Shown here piece by piece: positions 5,679-13,367 of a DNA stretch of 16,792 nucleotides (position 1 is its first letter; each line of letters starts with the position of its first letter). The stretch is from an uncultured Clostridia bacterium. Lineage in GTDB: Bacteria > Bacillota > Clostridia > Christensenellales > CAG-314. The notes beneath the pieces were generated by a model. It ran no database searches. It had not been told where the DNA came from and saw only the letters and a program-made list of their open reading frames with translations. The stretch is from the NCBI GenBank assembly GCA_934203075.1, contig CAKPYT010000042.1, forward strand, positions 1 to 16,792. The letters run 5' to 3'. Both the position numbers and the translations under genes were made by a program.

Positions 5679-7862
5679 ATGGCGAGAAAAAGTTGGATCG
5701 TCTGCCTTTTTGCCCTTGCCGTGGTGTGCCTTTGCCTTTTGGGGGCGTGCGCGCCGACGGAATACGTAGACGAAGAAAAGCATACCTACGGGGAATGGAT
5801 CGACGCCGTTGCCGCCACTTGCGAGGCAGACGGGGTTTTAGGGCATTATCATTGTTCGCATTGCGGAAAGGACTTTGATTTGTATTTTAACGAACTGGCC
5901 ACCGTTGCGGACAAAACGGGCGGGCACGCCCTGGTGCATAGCAAGGCCGTGGCAGCCACGGGAACCAGGCCGGGCAGTGTGGAATATTATCAATGCTCCA
6001 GATGCCGGCGTTATTTCGGTGACGCACAGTGCACCGCCGAACTGCAGGAAAGCGAACTGACCGTGCCCTGCAAGGTGCTGAGCGTAGGCGAACTGCGCAC
6101 GGAAGCGCAGTATTCACAAAAAATCACGGTGCGTGCCGTGGTGGTTGGTGCCGCGGGGAATACGGACGGTGGCTACACCTGGTATATTCTGAAGGACGAA
6201 AACTCCAACGATCAGATTATGCTGCGCAGCGTCAGTGCAAAAGAGAGTGCCACCAACGAGGCTAACAGCTGCATCAAGGGGTATTCGTATGCGCCGAACA
6301 TGGTCTTTCCGCTCGGCTCCATTGTGGAAGTTCCCGTGGTTTACCGTGTGAATTCCGGCGGCTACGGCGGGGAAAGAGCCAAACCGTACCTGCTTTGGAA
6401 CGGCGACAACTACGAAGACGCCATCGGCTACGGCACCATGTTGGAGTGGAAGCAGAAGTACGTAGTCGGCACGGCGCTGGATTACGCCGTCGATAAAACG
6501 GAAGTGAAAACGACCGTCCGCTCGCAGGCGGACCTGACGGCATTGCTGACAAACGGGGCAACGTTTCAGAACAAGACGATCTGCTTTGAAGGAACGGCGG
6601 AAAATCCGCTGAAGTTTGTGACCGGTGCCAAGGCAGAAGGGGTCGGAGACATCAACCGGGAATATTTGTATTTTTTCTACGGTAGCGCCTCTTCTCTGGA
6701 CGGAATCGAAGTGGGGGGAGCCAATCCCGTGTTTTCCAACTTCGGCAACACGTTCAACATGGTTTCGCCGCTCAGCTGTACGCTCAGCGGGCAGACGAAA
6801 TACGAAGATCCCAATTTTGACGCTCCTTACGAATTCGTGGGGAAAATTTACGCGACCTGCGTCGGCGGAAACAGTTCGTTCTATCATTTTGTAGTACTCA
6901 GCGAGGCGGACATCGAAAACGAAAACGCTACGGGCAGTCACGAAGTCATCAGTTCCAAAATGGCAAAAAACACCTTCTATCGGTATATGGAAGAGTATGC
7001 AAAATCCATCGGTATCGACCTGCACGGAGATATCACGACGGCGGTAGGTACCACGAACGTGATTACCACTTCCGATCTGTGCCGTATTGCCATTGCGGGA
7101 ATCCATTGCGACCTGTTGCAGGAAATCTGGTGCGATCAGGAATACGATACCGTCATAACGGATAAGGACGGAAACCCGCAAAGCGTACACGCCTATAACA
7201 AAGTGTTGAACAACGAGAGTTGCCAGACGCTGATTGCTCCGTATTATAAAATCATCGGGACAAAAGGCGGTTCGCTGAACTACACCAACAAATACCGCGA
7301 GTACATTCATAACGTCCTGATGGTGGTAGAGGGGCCGAACGATACTTATATGGCGGCGGCGGTCTGCAACGTCGGGATGGATGCGGCAGACTATACCTAC
7401 CCCAACCTGAAGCGTTTGTACGACATCCTTTGGAAAAAGTCGCTCGGAGAAGATACCGGCGCCCTGGAAGCGGCTTTGGATTGCAACTATTGCGCCGGGG
7501 TGGTGATTCCCAAAGAGGGCTGCGAGCCGGACGGATACGATTGGTTTGCGGAGGACAGTAAATACGTGCATTTCACCAAAGATGCGGAAGTGCCGATTAC
7601 CACCGCCTCCTGCTGGAAAACGATGACGGCAATTACGTGCTTATCCTACATCACGGCAGAACAGCTGAAAACGCCTGTTTACGTCGGCACGACGGAGTTA
7701 AACAGCATTGCAAGTTCGCCGAAGTTTGTCGGGGGCGAAACCTGCACGCTGGAGGATGCCCTGCACTTTATGATGCTTCTTTCCAGCAACGTTGCGCCGA
7801 ACGTGATTGCAAGGGGCGTAGGCGAGTTGATGATCCGCAGCCAATTGGCGCAGAATCCCTGA
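5679..7862 (+). CDS. Lipoprotein with Cys-rich module, OB-like pair and permuted S11-like domain
   Basis: A 727-residue predicted lipoprotein, 1 bp after the upstream paralogue and with GGAGG (5665-5669) inside that gene's end, so translation is coupled. Lipobox LGAC gives lipidated Cys24. CxxC pairs at 59/62 and 106/109 and the OB-like segments (about 132-410, with LKDENSND and GGNSSFYHFVVLSEA) match the neighbour. The rest resembles peptidase S11 D-Ala-D-Ala carboxypeptidases, but with halves swapped. Residues 421-585 match the family's C-terminal half (FYRYMEEYAKSIGI, TTSDLCRIAIAG, then GTKGGSL with K529-G530-G531 at the KTG place). Residues 600-720 match its N-terminal half (ITTASCWKTMTAI with SxxK at S644/K647, then LLSSNVAPNVIARGVGE with SxN at S702/N704). 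A role in peptidoglycan trimming at the cell surface is likely if active. A terminator follows, so nothing is missing downstream. Confidence 0.85.
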   Translation: MARKSWIVCLFALAVVCLCLLGACAPTEYVDEEKHTYGEWIDAVAATCEADGVLGHYHCSHCGKDFDLYFNELATVADKTGGHALVHSKAVAATGTRPGSVEYYQCSRCRRYFGDAQCTAELQESELTVPCKVLSVGELRTEAQYSQKITVRAVVVGAAGNTDGGYTWYILKDENSNDQIMLRSVSAKESATNEANSCIKGYSYAPNMVFPLGSIVEVPVVYRVNSGGYGGERAKPYLLWNGDNYEDAIGYGTMLEWKQKYVVGTALDYAVDKTEVKTTVRSQADLTALLTNGATFQNKTICFEGTAENPLKFVTGAKAEGVGDINREYLYFFYGSASSLDGIEVGGANPVFSNFGNTFNMVSPLSCTLSGQTKYEDPNFDAPYEFVGKIYATCVGGNSSFYHFVVLSEADIENENATGSHEVISSKMAKNTFYRYMEEYAKSIGIDLHGDITTAVGTTNVITTSDLCRIAIAGIHCDLLQEIWCDQEYDTVITDKDGNPQSVHAYNKVLNNESCQTLIAPYYKIIGTKGGSLNYTNKYREYIHNVLMVVEGPNDTYMAAAVCNVGMDAADYTYPNLKRLYDILWKKSLGEDTGALEAALDCNYCAGVVIPKEGCEPDGYDWFAEDSKYVHFTKDAEVPITTASCWKTMTAITCLSYITAEQLKTPVYVGTTELNSIASSPKFVGGETCTLEDALHFMMLLSSNVAPNVIARGVGELMIRSQLAQNP

Positions 7863-7905
7863 GGAACGGGGAAGAGGGAAACCTTTCGGCCTGCTAAGAA
7901 AAAGG

Positions 7906-7935
7906 AAAGAGGGAACGTTTGTTCCCTCTTTTTTT
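7906..7935 (+). terminator. Intrinsic terminator of the two-gene lipoprotein operon
   Basis: An 11-bp perfect stem AAAGAGGGAAC/GTTCCCTCTTT (7906-7916, 7921-7931) with a GTTT loop runs into a seven-T tract, 43 bp after the stop codon. The roughly 215 bp between it and the next promoter hold no recognisable gene. Confidence 0.92.
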
Positions 7936-8150
7936 ATGGCAGTTTTGCGGGGCTGCATGGTTTTTGCGGGGTGCTTTGTGCGTGAAAAAGCAGGAAACCG
8001 GGCGGGTGCGGCAAAGGTCTTTCGAATCCAACCGAAAGGCAGGGAAAGGAAAACGGGGAAGGGATGTTAACAAAATTTCGCACCTCCTTTTGAAAACGCG
8101 CGGAAACCGGGCATGTGGAGGGCAAAGCACAGGAGAGACGAAAAAAAACA

Positions 8151-8178
8151 TTGACTTTTTTAAGAAGTATTTTATACT
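8151..8178 (+). promoter_or_regulatory. Promoter of the LRR lipoprotein gene
   Basis: TTGACT (8151-8156), 16-bp spacer, TATACT (8173-8178). The 5' leader of about 75 nt contains a 7-bp hairpin CTTTTAC/GTAAAAG (8204-8210, 8220-8226), about 20 nt before the ribosome binding site AGGAGG (8246-8251). Confidence 0.82.
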
Positions 8179-8258
8179 ATAACTATCGGAGAATACAATT
8201 TTACTTTTACCGGTAAGCAGTAAAAGCAGAAGAAAGAGAGGAGACAGGAGGGAAAGAC

Positions 8259-10838
8259 ATGACATATCAAAAGAAGGGTGCGGTAAAACGTTCACCGATG
8301 TTTTTGCTGATGGTGGTTCTGGCCGTTGCGGCAGTGTTTGCCGGCTGTGCCCCGCAGCACGAACATGCCTATCACAAAGAAGTGGCGACCGAAGCCTACT
8401 TATGCAAAGCGGCGGATTGCCAAAACTCTGCAACGTATTATTATTCCTGCGAATGCGGGCAAAAGGGAACGGAAACTTTCTCTTATGGGGCAAAGGGCGC
8501 TCACGTGGAAGCGACGGATGCCGCCGTTGCCGCAACCTGCACCAAAACCGGCTTGACGGAAGGGAAACACTGTTCCGTCTGCCAAGAAGTTCTGGTGGCG
8601 CAAGCGGAGACCAAGGCATTGGGGCACAGCCCGGTAAAGGATGTCGCCGTTGCCGCAACTTGCACCAAAACCGGCTTGACGGAGGGCGAACATTGTTCTG
8701 TCTGCAACGAAGTTCTGGTGGCACAAAAGGAAATAAAGGCGCTGGATCACGCATGGAATGACGGCGTCGTGACGCAGAATCCGACCTGCTTTGCGGACGG
8801 GATAAAAACGTATCACTGCACGCGCGCCGGCTGCAGCGAGACCAAAACGGAACCGGTAGAAAAACTGCAGCATCAAACGGTTTCGCATGCAGCAAAAGCT
8901 TTCACCTGCACGGAGGACGGCTGGGAAGCGTACGAAACCTGCAGCCGCGAGGGGTGTACCTATTCCACGCAGGTAGTGATTCCCGCGCATCACGTTGAAG
9001 CGATCGATGCGGCAAAACCGGCCACCTGCACGGAGGACGGCCTGACGGAAGGCAAGCATTGCTCCGTCTGCAACGAAGTTCTGGTGCAGCAAGTCGTTGT
9101 GCCGGCAGGGCATAACTACGGCACGGACGGAACCTGTACGCTTTGCGGCATGCACCGTGCGGACGGGTTGGCGTTTGAAAAAAGTACCGACGGTACGTAC
9201 TATATCGTTATCGGCATCGGCACGGAAACGGCAACGCGGTTGGAAATTCCTTCCACGTACCAGGGCCTGCCGGTCCGGGAAATTGCAAGAAACGCTTTTT
9301 CCGGCTGCACTGCACTGCAAAGCATTTCGATGCCGAACAGCATTGTGAGGATCGGGGAAGCGTCCTTCCGCGGCTGCACCGGGCTGACGGAACTGAAACT
9401 GTCTGCCGGCCTTTCCGAAATTCCGCAGAATGCGTTTTCCGAATGCAGCGGGTTGACCAAAGTGGTGATTCCCGGGAACATAGCGACCGTGGGAGACAGT
9501 GCGTTTTATCAATGTTCCGAACTGACGGAAGTCGTTCTGGAAAAGGGCGTCACCCGTGTGGAAAACATGGCTTTCTACAATTGCCCGAAGTTGGCAAACA
9601 TTACTTTGCCGGAAGGGCTGACCTCCATCGGCCAAAGAGCGTTTGCAAACAAAGCGTTAACGTCCCTTTGCCTGCCGGAAAGCATTACGACGATCGGTTC
9701 CTCGGCGTTCGGGTCCAACCTGACCAGACTCGAAGCCCCGGCAAAAGTATTTGATTTTACCAACGTGGATTGCTCTAAATTAGAACACGTGGTGATTACC
9801 TCCGGGGAAGTATCGTCTTCTCTTTTCCAGGGTTCCTCCACCCTCGTAACGTTGGAATTGAAAGACGGCGTTACGTCGGTTGGGAATTACGCTTTTCAGG
9901 ATTGCAGCGCGCTTACCGAGATTACCATCGGCAGCGGGTTGGAAACGGTCGGGAACGATGCGTTTACCGGATGCGTCAAACTGGAAAGTCTCCGTGTTGC
10001 CGGCAACGGGGAATACTTCTACGGTTCCGGCAATTGCCTCATTCAAAGGGAAACCGGTAAGTTGCTGTTAGGGTGCAAAAACAGTACCCTTCCGCAGGAC
10101 GGAACCGTTAAAGAGATCGGAAGGCGTGCGTTTTATCGGGTTTCCGGCCTCACGAATTTTACCATTCCGGAAGGCTGCACCAAAATCGGGAACCAGGCAT
10201 TTGATTCTTGTACGGATTTAACGGAAGTAACGTTGCCGGCAAGTATCGCCTGTCTGGAATCCAACGCTTTCGGTTCTTCGGTCGGCGTCGTTCGTTTCCG
10301 GGGGACGCTGACGCAATGGTGCGGGGCGCAGACTCTGGAAGGATTGCCGCAGGCAGCACATACGTTGTACATCGACGGGGCGAAAGTAGCGGGGGATTTG
10401 GTTTTGCCGAGCGGAATCACCAGAATTCCCTACGGGGCCTTTTCCTACTGTTCGGATATTACAAGCGTTGTGATTCCCGAAGGGGTCACGATCCTGCAGA
10501 TGGCCTTTGCTTATTGCACCGGCATCACGCAGGCGACCATTCCGGGCAGCGTAACGGATTTCGGCTACTCCTTTTTCCAATGTACCGGGTTGAAGACCGT
10601 GGAAATTCAGGAAGGGGTGAAAAAGATTTCGAGCGATGCCTTTGACGGATGCACGAACCTGACTACGATTACCCTTCCGACCAGCCTTACGAATATCGTC
10701 CGGTATGCGATCCCGGATGCGGAAACCTTAACCGTGCGTTACCTGGGAACGAAAGAACAATGGGAAACACTTGCTGCGGCATCGTGGGTACCTACAAAGG
10801 CGACGATCGAGTATCTCGGTACAACGACGGAAGCATAA
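8259..10838 (+). CDS. BspA-like leucine-rich repeat lipoprotein with Cys-rich repeats
   Basis: An 859-residue predicted surface lipoprotein. The signal peptide (KR near 10-11, hydrophobic 14-27) ends in lipobox FAGC with Cys30. Residues 45-300 contain Cys-rich repeats; three near-identical units carry CTKTGLTEG or CTEDGLTEG followed by HCSVC (around 94-108, 135-149, 257-271), with divergent units at 177-192 and 217-233 and a final CTLC at 293-296. From about 316 to 850 run roughly 23-residue LRR_5 units of the form AFxxCxxLxxIxIPxxVxxIG, including a WC-containing island near 690, as in BspA/LRR_5 proteins. Such proteins commonly mediate adhesion or host contact; that role is by analogy. AGGAGG lies 7 bp before the ATG. 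It has its own promoter and terminator but shares the N-terminal module with the two upstream lipoproteins. Confidence 0.92.
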   Translation: MTYQKKGAVKRSPMFLLMVVLAVAAVFAGCAPQHEHAYHKEVATEAYLCKAADCQNSATYYYSCECGQKGTETFSYGAKGAHVEATDAAVAATCTKTGLTEGKHCSVCQEVLVAQAETKALGHSPVKDVAVAATCTKTGLTEGEHCSVCNEVLVAQKEIKALDHAWNDGVVTQNPTCFADGIKTYHCTRAGCSETKTEPVEKLQHQTVSHAAKAFTCTEDGWEAYETCSREGCTYSTQVVIPAHHVEAIDAAKPATCTEDGLTEGKHCSVCNEVLVQQVVVPAGHNYGTDGTCTLCGMHRADGLAFEKSTDGTYYIVIGIGTETATRLEIPSTYQGLPVREIARNAFSGCTALQSISMPNSIVRIGEASFRGCTGLTELKLSAGLSEIPQNAFSECSGLTKVVIPGNIATVGDSAFYQCSELTEVVLEKGVTRVENMAFYNCPKLANITLPEGLTSIGQRAFANKALTSLCLPESITTIGSSAFGSNLTRLEAPAKVFDFTNVDCSKLEHVVITSGEVSSSLFQGSSTLVTLELKDGVTSVGNYAFQDCSALTEITIGSGLETVGNDAFTGCVKLESLRVAGNGEYFYGSGNCLIQRETGKLLLGCKNSTLPQDGTVKEIGRRAFYRVSGLTNFTIPEGCTKIGNQAFDSCTDLTEVTLPASIACLESNAFGSSVGVVRFRGTLTQWCGAQTLEGLPQAAHTLYIDGAKVAGDLVLPSGITRIPYGAFSYCSDITSVVIPEGVTILQMAFAYCTGITQATIPGSVTDFGYSFFQCTGLKTVEIQEGVKKISSDAFDGCTNLTTITLPTSLTNIVRYAIPDAETLTVRYLGTKEQWETLAAASWVPTKATIEYLGTTTEA
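8517..8604 (+). repeat. Cys-rich coding repeat, copy 1
   Basis: First of three DNA-level repeats encoding one Cys-rich unit. It shares blocks such as TGCACCAAAACCGGCTTGAC with copy 2, which begins 123 bp later (41 codons, in frame). This indicates recent tandem duplication within the gene. Confidence 0.8.
8640..8727 (+). repeat. Cys-rich coding repeat, copy 2
   Basis: Nearly identical to copy 1, with scattered mostly silent changes. In-frame spacing of 123 bp means expansion or contraction would change repeat number without breaking the gene. Confidence 0.8.
9006..9092 (+). repeat. Cys-rich coding repeat, copy 3
   Basis: A more diverged copy, 489 bp (163 codons) after copy 1. The Lys-Thr pair after the first Cys is replaced by Glu-Asp, while the HCSVC and NEVLV part is kept. 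Two diverged units lie between copies 2 and 3. Confidence 0.7.
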
Positions 10839-10877
10839 CGTTACTATCCCGTTTCGGGGGAACTTCAGAACAAACGC

Positions 10878-10910
10878 AAAAAGCGAAGCGCTTCGGGGCT
10901 TCGCTTTTTT
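10878..10910 (+). terminator. Intrinsic terminator of the LRR lipoprotein gene
   Basis: A 12-bp stem (10878-10889 with 10898-10909, core AGCGAAGC/GCTTCGCT) with an 8-nt loop and a T run, 39 bp after the stop codon. Flanking CAAAC and GTTTG extend the pairing. The following stretch to 11114 shows no gene. Confidence 0.88.
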
Positions 10911-11114
10911 GTTTGCGTACGATGAAAAGGTCGGCAAAAAGAGGGCGGAAGTTGACCTGCAGGCAAAGAGGCCGTCTGCTGTTTTGGGGCGGACCTTCCG
11001 GAGCGGAAAGGAAACAGAGCGGAAAGCCGAAAAAAGCAAAAATGCACGGGACACGCAGAAAGGGGCGCCGAAAAGTGCGGAACTGCCTTTTTTCGAAGCA
11101 AAAACCGATTGTTC

Positions 11115-11143
11115 TTGCAATCTTCTGCAAAAAGTTTTATAAT
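11115..11143 (+). promoter_or_regulatory. Promoter of the RyR / MalQ-TIR / TIR operon
   Basis: TTGCAA (11115-11120), 17-bp spacer and a perfect TATAAT (11138-11143). It lies 55-60 bp before the start codon at 11205 and is the only strong promoter seen ahead of the three-gene cluster. Confidence 0.85.
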
Positions 11144-11158
11144 AAAAAACAGCAGTTC

Positions 11159-11181
11159 GCCGATGCGTTCGGCGCATCGGC
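11159..11181 (+). promoter_or_regulatory. 5' leader hairpin upstream of the membrane protein gene
   Basis: A 9-bp GC-rich perfect hairpin GCCGATGCG/CGCATCGGC with a 5-nt loop sits in the short leader, beginning about 9 nt after the predicted transcription start and ending 14 nt before the ribosome binding site. There is no T run, so it is not a terminator. It could protect the mRNA 5' end or bind a regulator. Confidence 0.6.
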
Positions 11182-11204
11182 TTTACGAGAGGGAGAAAGG
11201 GCGC

Positions 11205-13310
11205 ATGATTTTTATCATTCTTTGTCTGGCGGCAGAAGCGGTCATTTTTGCGTATTTGATTTACATGCTTGCCAAGTTCAAAAAACTGACGCTGAAAACC
11301 ACGGCGGTTTATCCGATTCTGGTGCTGATTGCGGTGCTCATCATCTTTGTGGGAGAGTTGAAGTTCGGCGCTTACGAATACGTCTACCAGGCCGCGATTT
11401 TTGCTTTTTCCAATGCGCTGAGTCTCGTCACGATGAGTATCGACGAAGGGCTTCTGGAATTGTTCCGTGCCGATACGCTTTATCTCATTGCTTACGTGGG
11501 CGTGTATATTCTTTCGTTCCTGTCCTTAATGAGCATCGGCATTTCGCTGGTGGTTACGTTCTTCAAAAATCTGTTTTTGTTTAACCTTACCGGGAAACAA
11601 ACGACGTATGTAGTCAACCTCACGGAAGAGACCAAAGCGTTCCTCTCCGGGTTGGATAAAAAACAAAAGCGACATACGATCGTATTGCTGCCCGGCCGTC
11701 CGGACTATTCGTACGTGGACGAAAAACTGTTTTGCAGTCGCCGCAACGTGAAGTATCAGATCGTTTCGTTGGAGGGGCGCGCTTTCGACCGTACGATGCG
11801 TTTGTGCACGCTGTTCCGCAAAATGCATAAGTACGCCTTTGTCGTTTCGGCAGCAAAGGACGACGAACTTTATCGGCTTACGGTGAAAATCGTAAAATAC
11901 GTAAAAGAAAAGCAGCTGTACGATTTCAGCGTGCGTTTTGTGATTCTGTCTTCCTATCAGCAAAACTACTTCCTGCGGGATCTCATTCAGGGGAATCCGA
12001 GCGGAATCGAAGTTGTCAATGCCAAGGGGAAAAGGGTACTCTTGCTGGATGAATCCCGAGGGGTCATCACCTGTCTGGATAAATACGAGACCATTGCCTA
12101 CGATTTTATCACCAAACATAATTTTGCCAAGTATTTTCCTCCACAGTATCAAAACCCGGACGGGACGATACAGGACGTGGAGATGAACCTGTATCTGTTG
12201 GGGTTCGGCAAGGTGAATCGCTATCTGCTAAGAGATATTTTAATCGTCAATCAATTTGTTACGGTGGATGGGAATCACAAACTGCAGCCGAAACAAATGC
12301 GCGTACACGTTTACGATACGCAAAAGGAAAGCGAAGTGGATTTGTCTCTGCTGGCAAACGGCATTTATAAATATCGCAAGGCGGATTTCCGTGCGCAGGA
12401 ATATTTCGACCTCCCGGAGGATTACTATTCGCAGCTGACGATGCATTTCGAGGAGCGCGTCAGCAATCTGGACTTTTTTAACGATATCCGTGCGGATCTG
12501 GAAAAATCGCAAAAACCGACGGTAAACTACTTTCTCGTTTCGCTCGGTTCCGATCTGCAGAACGTTTTCGTTGCAAAAAGTTTAAGCAAGTATCTGGGCG
12601 ATATGGAGGGCACGCACAATAACACGATTTTTGTGCGTGCAAAGAAAAAATCCGACCTGCCGTTTTTTCAAAAGGAAAACGTCATTCCCTTCGGGGCGGA
12701 TCAGGAAGTGCTTTCTTACGAAACGGTGGTGCGCGACGCTGCGCTGAACAAAGCAAAGATTCAAAGCCTGAAATATCAGGGCGTGCCCGTTACGGAAGAA
12801 AATCTCAGCACGGAATGGGCAACCCTCTCCCCGTTGAAGCGCATGTCCAACGTGTATGCGGTGGCAAGCATTCCGTTTAAACTGGCGTGCCTCGGGATCA
12901 GCGGCGATTTGCCACGGGAAGAATATCTGCAAAAATACAACCCGAAGGGAAACGGTCTTCGTCCGATCGGGTTTCTCGCCGAACCGCATGATTCTTTCGA
13001 ACCGCGCGACGTGCTGGCTTTTATGGAGCATTGCCGGTGGAACGCCTATGAAATGAGTCAGGGAGTGCTGCCCAAAAAGAAAGAGGGCTTGGAAACGGGT
13101 GTTTTTTTCAGCAAAAGCGATGACGAGTTGCGGCATATGAACCTGGCCTCCCAGGCAGGATTGACGGAGTTCTACGATTACGTCACACGACTGAACGAAA
13201 AGTACGGCACGGACTATACCGCAGACGTCGTTCAGTACGACTATCAATTGATGGATAACTATAAAAGGGACGAGGCGGTCGTTTCGGCGGAATCCCGAGC
13301 AAACAAGTAA
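11205..13310 (+). CDS. Membrane protein with Rossmann-like (TrkA-N type) and RyR-like domains
   Basis: A 701-residue protein. Three to four membrane helices lie at the N-terminus (about 2-22, 33-50, 62-79, 91-117). A soluble region follows. Residues 133-300 look like a first alpha/beta nucleotide-binding-type domain; 326-400 begin with MNLYLLGFGKVNRYLLRDI, a Rossmann glycine-rich turn of TrkA-N style (G333, G335). Residues about 535-650 resemble the prokaryotic RyR domain: LKRMSNVYAVASIPFKL, then the hallmark-like MEHCRWNAYEMSQG (607-620). No potassium selectivity filter (GYG) is present, so it is not a standard K+ channel. The start at 11205 is used because the promoter lies inside the longer open frame and AAAGG lies upstream. 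Bacterial RyR-type proteins are often linked to nucleotide or conflict signalling. A sensor role at the membrane is inference; the RyR assignment is moderate. Confidence 0.8.
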   Translation: MIFIILCLAAEAVIFAYLIYMLAKFKKLTLKTTAVYPILVLIAVLIIFVGELKFGAYEYVYQAAIFAFSNALSLVTMSIDEGLLELFRADTLYLIAYVGVYILSFLSLMSIGISLVVTFFKNLFLFNLTGKQTTYVVNLTEETKAFLSGLDKKQKRHTIVLLPGRPDYSYVDEKLFCSRRNVKYQIVSLEGRAFDRTMRLCTLFRKMHKYAFVVSAAKDDELYRLTVKIVKYVKEKQLYDFSVRFVILSSYQQNYFLRDLIQGNPSGIEVVNAKGKRVLLLDESRGVITCLDKYETIAYDFITKHNFAKYFPPQYQNPDGTIQDVEMNLYLLGFGKVNRYLLRDILIVNQFVTVDGNHKLQPKQMRVHVYDTQKESEVDLSLLANGIYKYRKADFRAQEYFDLPEDYYSQLTMHFEERVSNLDFFNDIRADLEKSQKPTVNYFLVSLGSDLQNVFVAKSLSKYLGDMEGTHNNTIFVRAKKKSDLPFFQKENVIPFGADQEVLSYETVVRDAALNKAKIQSLKYQGVPVTEENLSTEWATLSPLKRMSNVYAVASIPFKLACLGISGDLPREEYLQKYNPKGNGLRPIGFLAEPHDSFEPRDVLAFMEHCRWNAYEMSQGVLPKKKEGLETGVFFSKSDDELRHMNLASQAGLTEFYDYVTRLNEKYGTDYTADVVQYDYQLMDNYKRDEAVVSAESRANK

Positions 13311-13367
13311 AACAAGCGGGAAACGGGGCGTCTGTCCGCCCGCAACAGAGAAAGAGAGATAGATACC

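Noticed and set aside
4223..5680. Minus-strand 485-codon open frame opposite the first lipoprotein
   Set aside because: It is the codon shadow of the plus-strand gene, with Arg/His-rich sequence and no start signal; the plus strand has a lipobox, motifs and paralogues.
6114..7571. Minus-strand 485-codon open frame opposite the second lipoprotein
   Set aside because: It is also a shadow frame: the plus strand carries S11 and OB-like motifs, and the minus translation shows no recognisable domain.
8517..9092. Repeats considered as a CRISPR array
   Set aside because: The repeats are about 88 bp, coding, in frame and diverged, with no uniform short spacers or cas genes.
11205..11560. N-terminal helices considered as a potassium channel pore
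   Set aside because: No GYG/GFG selectivity filter or pore helix is visible between the hydrophobic segments.
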